DNA of 34,206 nucleotides from an uncultured Bacteroides sp. GTDB lineage: Bacteria; Bacteroidota; Bacteroidia; Bacteroidales; Bacteroidaceae. This document shows, in pieces, positions 15,931-24,836 of this stretch (position 1 is its first letter; the number at the start of each line of letters is the position of its first letter). The notes beneath the pieces were generated by a model. That model did not search any database and was not told the DNA's origin. It worked only from the letters and a program-made list of their open reading frames with translations. Where the stretch lies: contig URDR01000025.1 in assembly GCA_900546645.1 (NCBI GenBank), positions 1-34,206 on the forward strand, read 5' to 3'. The position numbers and the translations under genes were made by a program.

Positions 15931-16216
15931 GTTCCCAGTTTATGTAAAGCAAAATTAGTTGGTGAAGTCCGAATGCTTTCATATTGTTATGGTAAATCAC
16001 GTCAATACAAAGGTCAAGCAAATCTTTACTGTTTTCTTCCATTGAGGCGATTAGCGAGCGGACATTCAGTTTAAGTTTATCAAGAACATTCTCGTCTACA
16101 ATTCCGTTACTGTCAATCAGGTGTTGGAATAGAGAATATTTTTCAATGGTCTGTAAATGCTGTTCCGAGATTTCCATGCTTCGGGTGCCCGAAGCGTTTG
16201 TCTGTATTGTGTACAT
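15908..16216 (-). CDS. Hypothetical 102-residue protein upstream of ygiQ
   Basis: A small, soluble-looking, probably all-helical acidic protein with no signal peptide, membrane segment or motif I recognise. Helical stretches are suggested around residues 17-35 and 40-90 (for example NVLDKLKLNVRSLIASMEEN). The gene overlaps the ygiQ start by 23 bases in another frame. A TAACTTTG box lies 33 bases upstream of its ATG, so it is probably the first gene of a two-gene unit. No function is assigned. The reading frame is supported by the promoter, its position and the lack of another gene in this stretch. The first ATG could be slightly upstream of the true start, since a second ATG follows 13 codons later. 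Confidence 0.7.
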   Translation of the reverse strand: MYTIQTNASGTRSMEISEQHLQTIEKYSLFQHLIDSNGIVDENVLDKLKLNVRSLIASMEENSKDLLDLCIDVIYHNNMKAFGLHQLILLYINWERDKETTE

Positions 16217-16249
16217 AGCTTTTTTGTTTTAAAGTTAGTTTTATACAGA

Positions 16250-16257
16250 CAAAGTTA
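16250..16257 (-). promoter_or_regulatory. -7 box upstream of the ygiQ unit
   Basis: TAACTTTG on the minus strand, identical to the box of prs, lies 33 bases upstream of the 102-residue gene. No matching -33 element is seen at the right distance. Confidence 0.55.
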
Positions 16258-16299
16258 TACCTTTTTCTTGAATAACCTCGGTTTTCCTTTATTTTTTCA

Positions 16300-17196
16300 T
16301 TACAGTGTTTGAGGGTGTAGCTTGCTGTTATGTATGATATTCCAGATATCCTCTTCTGTACCTGAGAAAGGACCGGATTTTTCTAATTTGATGGTCGACA
16401 TGGCTGCAGCAAAGCAACCTGCTTCTTCGTATGACGCTCCTTTGTTTCGCATATATAAGTATCCTAATACATATGTGTCTCCACATCCGGTGGCATCTAC
16501 AACGTCTTGGGGAGGATAAGCCGGGATTTGGTGGAATTTCCCCTCTGCGTAAATGAGCGATCCGAGGCTTCCTAAGGTAAGCAAGACCTCTTTTACTCCC
16601 CAGTCGGCCAGTTGTAAGGCTGCCTGTTTAGGGTCAGCATATCCTGTCAGAACTTGTGCTTCGTGCTCATTGACTTTTAATATGTCAATATATTTAAGCG
16701 CTTCTTTTTTGTCATTCCAGTCTACAGGATATACTTTCTCACCGCGTACTTCGCGGAGGTAACCTTGTGCGTCAACAGCCAAGATGCCTTTCTTTGAAAG
16801 CATTTTTACGACATCCAGAGAAAAGTCGTCGGAGAGTAAACTTCCCAAATGGAAGATGTGGGCTTTTTCGTCTTTAAGTTCTTCTACTGTAAAGGGGTCA
16901 GCTTTTGCTAAAACACGCTGTGTGCGGTTATCTTGGTTTTCTCCATACGTGTTTTCAAAGTAAACTGTGTTTCTGCTCGGAAGTACTTTTACCTGAATAC
17001 CTTTTTCCCGCATTTCTTCTACGGCCTTATATTCACTTGGAGCGAGTGCTGTTATTAAGCGATAATTTTTTGTATCCTTCAGATGGCGCATGCCATGTGA
17101 GAAATAATAAGAAGTACCCCCTGGGAGGTAAGTAGTCTGTTTCGGAGTTACAATTTTATCTAACGTGATGTGTCCTATGCAGCAAATGTCATTCAT
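16300..17196 (-). CDS. PfkB-family sugar/polyol kinase
   Basis: A ribokinase-type kinase of 298 residues that transfers phosphate from ATP to a small hydroxylated substrate. Family features are the early substrate contact TLD (11-13), the glycine pair in LPGGTSYYFSHGM (24-36), NEHEAQVLTG (176-185) and the catalytic DATGCGDTY (234-242) with D240 as base. The anion-hole motif reads GCGD instead of the common GAGD. The substrate cannot be read directly. Because the divergent neighbour makes inositol phosphate, an inositol kinase role is an attractive guess; adenosine, ribose or fructose kinases are alternatives. The ATG at 17196 lies 28 bases after a TATCTTTG box, which supports the start. The downstream ygiQ unit has its own -7 box. 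Confidence 0.88.
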   Translation of the reverse strand: MNDICCIGHITLDKIVTPKQTTYLPGGTSYYFSHGMRHLKDTKNYRLITALAPSEYKAVEEMREKGIQVKVLPSRNTVYFENTYGENQDNRTQRVLAKADPFTVEELKDEKAHIFHLGSLLSDDFSLDVVKMLSKKGILAVDAQGYLREVRGEKVYPVDWNDKKEALKYIDILKVNEHEAQVLTGYADPKQAALQLADWGVKEVLLTLGSLGSLIYAEGKFHQIPAYPPQDVVDATGCGDTYVLGYLYMRNKGASYEEAGCFAAAMSTIKLEKSGPFSGTEEDIWNIIHNSKLHPQTL

Positions 17197-17223
17197 TATT
17201 ATTAATTTTCAAAAATTCGGGCG

Positions 17224-17231
17224 CAAAGATA
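17224..17231 (-). promoter_or_regulatory. -7 box of the PfkB kinase gene
   Basis: TATCTTTG on the minus strand lies 27 bases upstream of the kinase ATG. No TTTG element occurs at the expected distance, so only half of the promoter consensus is met. Confidence 0.55.
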
Positions 17232-17337
17232 CGCATATTTTTTGGTTTAGCCTTGTTTGTTTGGAATTTAACGAGTGTGCTTTTTGCTGGATTTATAGGT
17301 AAATAATACACTTGTGAAATAAAAATCACTTGAATTC

Positions 17338-17369
17338 TTGCTGTTTAAGGAAATAAAGCCTTACCTTTA
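17338..17369 (+). promoter_or_regulatory. Possible promoter of the inositol synthase gene
   Basis: TTG (17338-17340) and TACCTTTA (17362-17369), one base off the TAnnTTTG consensus, are separated by 21 bases. This would give a leader of about 140 bases before the ATG at 17516. The 319-base divergent gap (17197-17515) shows no other clear plus-strand promoter and no recognised riboswitch. Weak call. Confidence 0.3.
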
Positions 17370-17515
17370 GGGCGTAAAATCTAAAAGAAGTATTTGCTAT
17401 GCTCTGTTTGGTTGGCGATATGAGCATTTTGTCAGGCTTAGTTAACCGTAGTCTGATACTTGTAGCTTATAAATAGAGAATAGCTGTTATTATTTAACAT
17501 AAAAGAAAGTTTGAA

Positions 17516-18823
17516 ATGAAAAACAAGAATGTTAAACCAGCAGAAGGAAAGCTGGGAGTTTTATGTGTGGGTCTGGGTGCAGTGGCCACCACATTTATGA
17601 CAGGGGTATTAATGACTCGCAAGGGATTGGCGAAGCCTGTGGGCTCTATGACGCAATATGACAAAATCCGTGTAGGGCGTGGAGCAGAAAAGAAATATCT
17701 GCATTATAATGAAATCGTTCCGATGGCTCAGTTGAGCGATATCGTATTCGGCGCATGGGATGTATATCCTGCCAATGCATATGAATCGGCCATGAACTGT
17801 GAAGTGTTAAAAGAAAAAGATATCAATCCGGTAAAAGATGAATTGGAATGTATCGTTCCGATGAAAGCTGCATTCGACCATAATTATGCTAAACGTCTGG
17901 ATGGAAACAATGTGAAAGACTGCGCTACCCGTTGGGATATGGTAGAAGCTTTGCGTGAGGATATCCGTAACTTTAAAGCTGCTAACGGCTGTAGCCGTAT
18001 CGTTGTTTTGTGGGCTGCATCAACCGAAATTTATGTGCCTGTCAATGAATCTGTTCACGGCTCTTTGGCTGCACTTGAACAGGCGATGAAGAACGATGAC
18101 CGCGAACACATTGCTCCTTCTATGTGTTATGCGTATGCCGCTTTGGCTGAAGGGGCTCCTTTTATTATGGGTGCTCCAAATACTACGGTAGATATTCCGG
18201 CTATGTGGGAAATGGCTGAAAAAACACAGATGCCGATTGCCGGTAAAGACTTCAAGACTGGTCAGACTTTGGTTAAATCGGGTTTTGCTCCGATTATCGG
18301 TACACGCTGTTTAGGCTTGTCTGGATGGTTCTCTACCAATATTCTTGGAAATCGTGACGGCTTAGTATTGGATGAACCTGCTAACTTCCATACTAAAGAG
18401 GTTAGTAAACTTTCTACTTTGGAATCTATCTTGGTTCCGGAAAATCAGCCCGACCTTTATACTGATTACTATCATAAAGTACGTATCAACTATTATCCTC
18501 CTCGCAATGATGATAAAGAAGGCTGGGATAATATCGATATTTTCGGATGGATGGGGTATCCGATGCAGATTAAGATTAACTTCTTGTGTCGTGATTCTAT
18601 TTTGGCTGCTCCGCTTTGTCTTGACCTGGTATTATTGAGTGACTTGGCTGCTCGTGCCGGACGTTTTGGAACGCAGCGTTTCTTAAGTTTCTTCCTCAAG
18701 AGCCCGATGCATGACTATACTGCAGGTGAAGTACCGGTAAATCACTTGTTCCAGCAGTATGTAATGCTGAAAAATGCACTCCGTGAGATGGGAGGCTATG
18801 AAGCTGATGAAGAAATTGATTAA
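17516..18823 (+). CDS. Inositol-3-phosphate synthase
   Basis: The NAD-dependent enzyme cyclises glucose 6-phosphate to 1D-myo-inositol 3-phosphate, the first step toward inositol lipids in Bacteroidetes. The protein has 435 residues, the size of bacterial inositol synthases. It shows the Rossmann loop VGLGAVATT (18-26), GKDFKTGQT (243-251, phosphate-binding lysines), GLSGWFSTNILGNRDG (267-282) and a typical C-terminal core. It stands alone on its strand, divergent from a PfkB kinase and convergent with nudC. The phosphatidylinositol-phosphate synthase, phosphatase and sphingolipid genes that sit beside this enzyme in some Bacteroides are not in this window. Identification is firm. Confidence 0.94.
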   Translation: MKNKNVKPAEGKLGVLCVGLGAVATTFMTGVLMTRKGLAKPVGSMTQYDKIRVGRGAEKKYLHYNEIVPMAQLSDIVFGAWDVYPANAYESAMNCEVLKEKDINPVKDELECIVPMKAAFDHNYAKRLDGNNVKDCATRWDMVEALREDIRNFKAANGCSRIVVLWAASTEIYVPVNESVHGSLAALEQAMKNDDREHIAPSMCYAYAALAEGAPFIMGAPNTTVDIPAMWEMAEKTQMPIAGKDFKTGQTLVKSGFAPIIGTRCLGLSGWFSTNILGNRDGLVLDEPANFHTKEVSKLSTLESILVPENQPDLYTDYYHKVRINYYPPRNDDKEGWDNIDIFGWMGYPMQIKINFLCRDSILAAPLCLDLVLLSDLAARAGRFGTQRFLSFFLKSPMHDYTAGEVPVNHLFQQYVMLKNALREMGGYEADEEID

Positions 18824-18858
18824 TCTGTCAGGTTGCTTTAAATACGCTGAAAGATAAA

Positions 18859-18899
18859 GAAGTGAGGAGACTGGCGTAAAGTCTGGTTCTCCTCACTTC
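18859..18899. terminator. Bidirectional terminator between the inositol synthase gene and nudC
   Basis: GAAGTGAGGAGA (18859-18870) and TCTCCTCACTTC (18888-18899) form a perfect 12-bp stem between two convergent genes. It is followed by ATTTATTTT on the plus strand and by T-rich sequence on the minus strand. Confidence 0.82.
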
Positions 18900-18972
18900 A
18901 TTTATTTTAAGTGGTATGGGATTTGTTTAAATTAGAAGTCTTGGACGCTGATTTTAACTGATGGAAAGTTTT

Positions 18973-19776
18973 TCAAATTTCCCCTTCCAGCCATGCATCA
19001 ATAAGTTTCCGTGCGATACTTAATTTCTTAGGTATTTCAGGCAAGTTATCACGGGAGTAAAAAGCTCCTGCACTGAGTTCTTCGTTTTGAAGTTTAATCG
19101 TTCCACTTTTATAATCAGCATAATAGCCTACCATTATTCCACTCGGGTAAGGCCAAGGCTGACTTCCGTAATATTTCAGGTTTTTGATTCTTAATCCGGT
19201 TTCTTCCATGACTTCGCGATGCACACATTCTTCAAGCGTTTCGCCTGGTTCCAGAAAACCGGCAACCAGTCCGTTGAATGTGCCCCGGAAGTTTCGGGCA
19301 TGTACCAGCAAGATGCTGTCTTCCTTTTTGATTAATACAATAACGGCTGGCGAAATACGAGGATAAAACTCTTGGCGACATTCAGGACATCGTTTAGCTA
19401 TGGCTGAAACCTGCATGGTAGGCACACCACACATGGGGCAGTAACGGCTGTTCTTATCCCAATTTAATATCTGTGAAGCTTTTCCTGCCTGCTTGTATTC
19501 TTCTATGGGAAGCACGTCGAATGACGCACGTAAATCTTTCAGCATCTGCTCGCTGTTTTCATCTCCTGGTATCGGTGCGTATACAGCATAGGTCTTGGCT
19601 GGAAATCCGTTTATTTCACCAATCAGGTGGATGGTGCTTCCTATTGGAACCTGAACAGGCGGATGACATGTATAGGGAATGTGGTATCCATTTGCTGTTT
19701 TTTCTATAAGTACTTGTCCGTTGAAGAATACAAACCATCCGCAAAGATCTTTTTCTTTTTGCAAATCTGCTTTCAT
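18973..19776 (-). CDS. nudC: NADH pyrophosphatase / NAD-cap-removing Nudix hydrolase
   Basis: A Nudix hydrolase of 267 residues. The zinc ribbon has C113, C116, C130 and C133 (CPMCG, CPECR), and the Nudix box runs from about G173 to G194 (ETLEECVHREVMEETG). The NudC-specific SQPWPYP follows at 205-211. These features separate NudC from other Nudix enzymes. The family splits NAD(H) into NMN(H) and AMP, and in other bacteria removes NAD caps from RNA 5' ends. The ATG overlaps the last bases of tex (ATGA at 19773-19776), so the two are translationally coupled. A bidirectional terminator follows downstream. Identification is firm; which activity matters here is not known. Confidence 0.94.
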   Translation of the reverse strand: MKADLQKEKDLCGWFVFFNGQVLIEKTANGYHIPYTCHPPVQVPIGSTIHLIGEINGFPAKTYAVYAPIPGDENSEQMLKDLRASFDVLPIEEYKQAGKASQILNWDKNSRYCPMCGVPTMQVSAIAKRCPECRQEFYPRISPAVIVLIKKEDSILLVHARNFRGTFNGLVAGFLEPGETLEECVHREVMEETGLRIKNLKYYGSQPWPYPSGIMVGYYADYKSGTIKLQNEELSAGAFYSRDNLPEIPKKLSIARKLIDAWLEGEI

Positions 19777-21911
19777 TCGTTTAGTCCTTTCATGGTTAAT
19801 TGAATGCGTTTACGGTCATAGTCGATACTTAAGACCTTCACCCGGACATGCTGATGGATGCTGACTACCGTAGTAGGATCGCTGATGAAACGGTCGGCAA
19901 GCTGAGAGATATGTACCAGACCATTTTCTTTGATGCCTATATCTACAAAGCACCCAAAGTTGGTGATATTGGTAACGATACCTGGCAGTTCCATGTTCTC
20001 TTTCAAGTCATCAATGGTGTGTATGTTTTGGTCGAACTGGAAAACTTGAATGGCTTGCCGCGGGTCGCGTCCAGGTTTGTCGAGTTCTTGCATGATATCT
20101 TCAAGAGTAGGCAAGCCTACTTGGTCGGTGATATATTTATCAAGTTGGATCTGGTTTCTCAACTTTTTGTCACTTATCAAGTCTTGAACAGAGCAGTGAA
20201 GGTCTTGTGCCATTTTCTCTACAACCGCATAGCTTTCCGGGTGTACGGCTGAATTGTCCAGTGGATTTTCGCCATGAGGAATGCGGAGAAAACCGGCGCA
20301 TTGTTCAAAGGCTTTGGCTCCCATGCGGGGAACTTTCAGAAGTTCTTTGCGTGAATGGAAAGCTCCGTTTGTGTTACGGTAATCTACGATGTTTTGAGCC
20401 AGAGTAGCTCCCAAGCCAGATACATAGGTCAGCAGATGCTTGCTGGCGGTGTTTACATTTACTCCGACCAGATTTACACAGCTTTCTACAGTCTGGTCGA
20501 GTGAAGCCTTTAATTTACTTTGGTCCACATCGTGTTGATACTGACCTACGCCGATGGACTTGGCATCTATTTTTACGAGTTCTGCCAAGGGGTCAATCAG
20601 TCTTCTTCCGATGGAAACCGCACCTCGGACTGTTACGTCATAATCAGGAAATTCTTCGCGTGCCGTTTTGGAGGCTGAATAAATAGAGGCTCCGTCTTCA
20701 CTTACTACGAAGACCTGTATTTCCCGGTCATAACGCTGTGAAGTTACAAATTGCTCGGTTTCGCGGCTTGCCGTTCCGTTGCCGATAGCAATGGCTTCTA
20801 TTTTATATTGTTCAACCAATTTGACCAGCTTTCTTCCTGCCGTTTGGTATTCTGATTTTGGGGGATGTGGATAAATGGTTTCGTTATGCAGCAAAGCGCC
20901 TTGTGCGTCAAGGCATACGATTTTACATCCGGTTCGGAAACCAGGGTCAATTCCGATGACTCGTTTTTGTCCTAAAGGAGGAGCGAGCAACAGCTGACGC
21001 AAATTGCCTGCAAATACACGGATGGCCTCTTCATCGGCTTTTTCTTTGCTGATTCCGGCAAATTCGGTCTCGATAGAAGGTTTCAGCAGTCGCTTGTATG
21101 AATCGTTGACAGCTTCTGCCACTTGAAGCGAACACATATTATTTCCGTGTACGAATTGCCTTTTCAGTTGCTCAATGCAGTTAGCTTCATCTTCAGGAGT
21201 AAGCGAAACTTTAAGTATTCCTTCAGACTCACCACGGCGGATAGCAAGCAGGCGGTGTGAACTGCATTTTTTTAAAGGCTCGCTGAAATTAAAATAATCG
21301 CGGTATTTAGCCGCTTCTTCGCTTGATTCTTTTCCTTTGACCACTTTTGCGGAGATGACAGCCTGCCGGTTAAATACACCACGTATGACATTACGGGCAC
21401 GTTCATCTTCATTGACTTGTTCGGCAATGATGTCGCGGGCACCTTTCAAGGCTTCTTCTTCATTGCTTACCTCTCCTTTTATGAAAGCCTGAATCCGTGA
21501 TTCAAGATGTTTTTCACGCTGCATGAGTAAAATCATAGCGAGCGGTTCAAGTCCCTTTTGTCGTGCAGCTTCTGCTCTGGTTCTTCGCTTGGGCTTGAAA
21601 GGTAAGTAAATATCTTCAAGAGTCGTTGCATCCCAGCAGGTGCTGATGCGTTTCTTGAGTTCATCGGTCAGTTTTCCTTGTTCTTCAATGGTAGAAAGAA
21701 TGGTGTCTTTCCGTTTTGCCAATTCTTTTAATTTTTCGTTATAAGTGGATATATCGCTGATTTGCACCTCATTCATTCCGCCTGTAGCTTCTTTTCGGTA
21801 GCGGCTGATGAAAGGAATGGTTGCTCCACTTTCAAGGAGTTTGAGCGTATTTTTTACGTAATGTACCGGTAGCTTAAGAGCTGTGGCAATCATTTGACTG
21901 AATTCTTCCAT
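19773..21911 (-). CDS. tex: Tex-family RNA-binding transcription accessory protein
   Basis: A 712-residue Tex protein, close to the usual length. In order it has an N-terminal helical domain (IPFISRYRKEATGGMNE is a hallmark), a YqgF/RNase H-like domain (GIDPGFRTGCK), helix-hairpin-helix repeats (GVNVNTASKHLLTYVSGLG) and a C-terminal S1 RNA-binding domain (GIVTNITNFGCFVDIG). The open frame extends 32 codons further upstream, but I chose the ATG at 21911: the family begins at this point, and a TATTTTTG box lies 28 bases before it and inside the longer frame. Tex proteins bind nucleic acid and associate with transcription; the molecular role is only partly understood. It overlaps nudC by four bases. 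Confidence 0.94.
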   Translation of the reverse strand: MEEFSQMIATALKLPVHYVKNTLKLLESGATIPFISRYRKEATGGMNEVQISDISTYNEKLKELAKRKDTILSTIEEQGKLTDELKKRISTCWDATTLEDIYLPFKPKRRTRAEAARQKGLEPLAMILLMQREKHLESRIQAFIKGEVSNEEEALKGARDIIAEQVNEDERARNVIRGVFNRQAVISAKVVKGKESSEEAAKYRDYFNFSEPLKKCSSHRLLAIRRGESEGILKVSLTPEDEANCIEQLKRQFVHGNNMCSLQVAEAVNDSYKRLLKPSIETEFAGISKEKADEEAIRVFAGNLRQLLLAPPLGQKRVIGIDPGFRTGCKIVCLDAQGALLHNETIYPHPPKSEYQTAGRKLVKLVEQYKIEAIAIGNGTASRETEQFVTSQRYDREIQVFVVSEDGASIYSASKTAREEFPDYDVTVRGAVSIGRRLIDPLAELVKIDAKSIGVGQYQHDVDQSKLKASLDQTVESCVNLVGVNVNTASKHLLTYVSGLGATLAQNIVDYRNTNGAFHSRKELLKVPRMGAKAFEQCAGFLRIPHGENPLDNSAVHPESYAVVEKMAQDLHCSVQDLISDKKLRNQIQLDKYITDQVGLPTLEDIMQELDKPGRDPRQAIQVFQFDQNIHTIDDLKENMELPGIVTNITNFGCFVDIGIKENGLVHISQLADRFISDPTTVVSIHQHVRVKVLSIDYDRKRIQLTMKGLNE

Positions 21912-21939
21912 AAACAGGTGTATAATTAATTTATAGATA

Positions 21940-21947
21940 CAAAAATA
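21940..21947 (-). promoter_or_regulatory. -7 box of the tex-nudC unit
   Basis: TATTTTTG on the minus strand lies 28 bases upstream of the ATG at 21911, which supports that start over the longer frame. No good -33 element was found. Confidence 0.5.
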
Positions 21948-22009
21948 AGGAAATAGTAGGACTTGAAAGAGGGTGTTGATACTTTTTTCGATTCCTTGTT
22001 TAGGCATTT

Positions 22010-22160
22010 CAAGTTCCTCAAGTGTTCAACTTGTTAGTTGCCAGTTCTTCAGCAGACAAGTTGACGAGGTTTTAGGAAGCTTTTTCTCTGTGTACATAAG
22101 TTGCCGGGCATTTCAGAGCCTTGTTGTCTTGTCACCTTGTTATCCTGCCACCTTAAAAGC
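22010..22160. repeat. Degenerate CAAGTT/CTTGTT-rich intergenic repeat
   Basis: The gap between tex and the GH31 gene is full of short related words: CAAGTT, TCAACTTGTTAG, GACAAGTTGACGAGG, then TTGTTGTCTTGTCACCTTGT. A 25-base piece at 22056-22080 matches 28956-28980, upstream of the DnaJ gene, with a shared core of TTGAC-AGGTTTTA-GAA. No gene is visible. The style recalls the repeats flanking paaK. Confidence 0.5.
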
Positions 22161-22181
22161 GAACCTTAAGTTAGGCAAAAT

Positions 22182-22231
22182 AAAAAGCCCGCTGCAAAAG
22201 AGTGAAAGACTCTTTTTACAACGGGACTTTT
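22182..22231 (-). terminator. Terminator of the GH31 gene
   Basis: An extended stem joins AAAAGCCCG...GCAAAAGAGT with ACTCTTTTTACAACGGGACTTTT, with small internal mismatches. It lies 20 bases past the GH31 stop, and the minus strand continues GCTTTTTATTTT, a good T tract. Confidence 0.82.
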
Positions 22232-22250
22232 CTATGTTAAAGCAAAAGTG

Positions 22251-24725
22251 TTATAATTTAAAGCTCATTTTCTTTCCGGAATAGCTGACTTTTTTATCTG
22301 CTTTAATCATTACAGTTTCAGCATTTTGTTTTCCCGGTTTCATTACGGTGAGGTTGAACCTTCTGTTTTTCAACATTCCCGGATAACTTCCGTTGCGGTC
22401 ACTGATTGTCAGTGTGCGGTTGGCATCGTCCCAAGTGAATCGGATGGATGTAAATGCACCTTTTTCGTAGTCGTAGTTATCGAATTCGTCTTCGTATAAG
22501 GTGAATTCACCATTGGCTCCCGGATAGATGCAGATATCTAAATCGTTCCATTTCTTTTCGCTTGTATATTGAACTTTTGGTCCAAGCGGTAAGATACTTC
22601 CCGCCTTGATATATAAAGGCATTATGCTGATGGGACATTCACGGCTTATTTCACGTCCTCCTTCAATCATTTCATTGGTCCAGAAATCAATCCATTTGCT
22701 TCCTTTAGGAAGATAAACTTGAACAGGAGATGAGGCTTTAGCGATATTGGCTACTGTTGCAACTCCTTTGTTTCCTTCTACCTTTTTAGTGTAAAGCGGT
22801 TGGGTAACAGGACATACCAAAATATTTTTTCCAAACATGTATTCATTGTCCAGCAAGATTGCTTTACGGTCGGTTGCAAAGTCCATGACTAATGGGCGCA
22901 TAATGGTTCCGTTTTCATGGGTAACAGCTCCGGTCAGGCTATAAATATAAGGCAACAGTCGGTAGCGCAGGTCGATAAAACGTTTCTGTGCATCGTATGC
23001 CCATTCGCCTTCTTTACCAAATCGCCATATTTCATTCATCATCGGTGAAGAACAGTGGTTACGCATCAATGGCATGAAGCATCCCCATTGGAACCAGCGG
23101 ACATGTAGTTCTTGGTAAGCCACATTCGTACAGTCATTGTTGTACTCCCATCCGAAGAATCCTCCAAGGTCGGTATTCCAGTACGGAATACCGCAAAGAG
23201 TAAAGTTGAGCCCGGCAGGAATTTGATTACGGAGTACTTCCCAGCTTGAAACCACGTCTCCGCTCCAGCTTAATGCGCCGTAATGTTGTTGTCCGAAGTA
23301 TCCGGAACGAGTCATCTGAAATACGCGTTTATCGTTTGAAACCGCACGTTGATTGTTATATACTCCTTGGTTAGTAGCCAGTGGAAAGGCATTATGAACA
23401 GAGCGGAAAGAGCCATCGGCGGTCATCAGGTCAAAGTCACTGTCTTTGGGATTCAGGTGGTCGGGCTCAGTCGAGTCAGTCCACCATGCATCAATTCCCA
23501 TATTATGCAAATGGCTTAAATAGCGCCAGTATAAATCGCGAGCGTCTTTGTTGAACGGGTCGTAAGGATGGGCTCCTGATTTGGGAGGCCATGTTTCGAA
23601 CTTCAGCAGAGCACCCATTTTGTCGAGTTCTTTAAACTGGTCAGTCCAAGGTCCAAAACTAGCCCATACCGAAATCATGAGATGTGCGTTGTTTTTATGC
23701 ACATATTTTATCATTTCTTCGGGGGTTTTAAAGCGTGGCTTGTCAAATTTTGCCGTTTTATCTTCTCCGTTAGGCAGATAACGCAATGCTTCTTTATCAT
23801 CTAGTTTATTGATGTATCGTGGGTTCATGAATTTCATGGCATTCCAGTTAGAGTCACATCCCCAGTATTGCCAGTCTTGAACGATACCGTCGAGAGGAAC
23901 TTTCAGTTCTCTGTATTTGTCAAGTACCTCACAAAGTTCATCCGGACTCTTGTAACGCTCTCTACACTGCCAATATCCCATTGTCCAGAGAGGGAACATC
24001 GGCGCATTTCCAGTCAGATTTCTGATGCAAGCAATTACTCCATCTTGTGTTCCGTCTTCGTACATGAAGTAATAGTCGGCACATTCACCCACTTGCGACG
24101 AGAATGAAGTTTCATACGGAGTATCGCTGAACTGAGAGATTCCCGGATTGTCCCAGTATACTCCATATCCTTTTTCAGATGTGAAATAAGGGATGCAGAT
24201 GTTTGTGTTTCCATTTGAAAGGTGGACTTGTTGATTACGATGGTTCATGGCTCCGCTCTGGCGCTGACCTAAGCCATAGATGGCTTCTTCCGGTTGCAGG
24301 GCAAAGGCTTGACTTACGGTAAATGCATCTCTTGTAACATCTTTACGTGGAGTGAAGTTTGTACCTAGCTCTTTTTCTGAAAGCAGCGTATTGCCTTGTA
24401 GCGTTTGATAAGTAACCTTACCTGTAGAAGAATGAAGGGTGACCAGCATATTCTCGGTCTTCATTTGGATTTTATCACCGTTTCGTTTGTAAACAATGTT
24501 TATCTTCTCTGGAGTTTTTATAATCGGGTAACTTTTTTTATCGGGCATTTGTGCCGAAGGATATTTAATTACGCGTACGATAGAGGGAGAGTAGAAAATA
24601 ATTTCTCCGTTCAATATCGGGGATGCGGTTTGGAATTTTACCCCACTATCTGTTTCTTTAATGTTTTGTGTCCACGAAGACATACATGATGCCAATGCGG
24701 TTAAAATCAACAGTTGTTTTTTCAT
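22251..24725 (-). CDS. Exported GH31 alpha-glycosidase, alpha-xylosidase-like
   Basis: A glycoside hydrolase family 31 enzyme of 824 residues with a signal peptide (MKKQLLILTALASCMSSW). An N-terminal beta-sandwich leads to the catalytic barrel: VPLDGIVQDWQYWG (277-290), nucleophile D417 in WWTDSTEPD, and acid/base D490 in LSWSGDVVSSWE. C-terminal beta domains follow. The D-x-T-E-P-D context resembles GH31 alpha-xylosidases and transglucosidases, so xyloglucan fragments or alpha-glucans are plausible substrates; sequence alone does not decide. No inserted PA14 domain was noticed. A membrane-anchored AraC-type regulator lies 111 bases upstream on the same strand and is the obvious candidate controller. 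A clear promoter consensus is missing, consistent with activator dependence. Confidence 0.92.
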   Translation of the reverse strand: MKKQLLILTALASCMSSWTQNIKETDSGVKFQTASPILNGEIIFYSPSIVRVIKYPSAQMPDKKSYPIIKTPEKINIVYKRNGDKIQMKTENMLVTLHSSTGKVTYQTLQGNTLLSEKELGTNFTPRKDVTRDAFTVSQAFALQPEEAIYGLGQRQSGAMNHRNQQVHLSNGNTNICIPYFTSEKGYGVYWDNPGISQFSDTPYETSFSSQVGECADYYFMYEDGTQDGVIACIRNLTGNAPMFPLWTMGYWQCRERYKSPDELCEVLDKYRELKVPLDGIVQDWQYWGCDSNWNAMKFMNPRYINKLDDKEALRYLPNGEDKTAKFDKPRFKTPEEMIKYVHKNNAHLMISVWASFGPWTDQFKELDKMGALLKFETWPPKSGAHPYDPFNKDARDLYWRYLSHLHNMGIDAWWTDSTEPDHLNPKDSDFDLMTADGSFRSVHNAFPLATNQGVYNNQRAVSNDKRVFQMTRSGYFGQQHYGALSWSGDVVSSWEVLRNQIPAGLNFTLCGIPYWNTDLGGFFGWEYNNDCTNVAYQELHVRWFQWGCFMPLMRNHCSSPMMNEIWRFGKEGEWAYDAQKRFIDLRYRLLPYIYSLTGAVTHENGTIMRPLVMDFATDRKAILLDNEYMFGKNILVCPVTQPLYTKKVEGNKGVATVANIAKASSPVQVYLPKGSKWIDFWTNEMIEGGREISRECPISIMPLYIKAGSILPLGPKVQYTSEKKWNDLDICIYPGANGEFTLYEDEFDNYDYEKGAFTSIRFTWDDANRTLTISDRNGSYPGMLKNRRFNLTVMKPGKQNAETVMIKADKKVSYSGKKMSFKL

Positions 24726-24836
24726 GGTTCTTTTTTTTATTGTTTTTTCATCGTGTTACAAATGAAGTCATATTTTGTAAAAACCATGAGTAGATAATGC
24801 AGCAACTATCGGTAGAATATGAATCAAACCTCCATT

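Noticed and set aside
21912..22007. Upstream extension of tex by 32 codons
   Set aside because: The added residues are not like the family's N-terminus, and the likely promoter box at 21940-21947 lies inside the extension.
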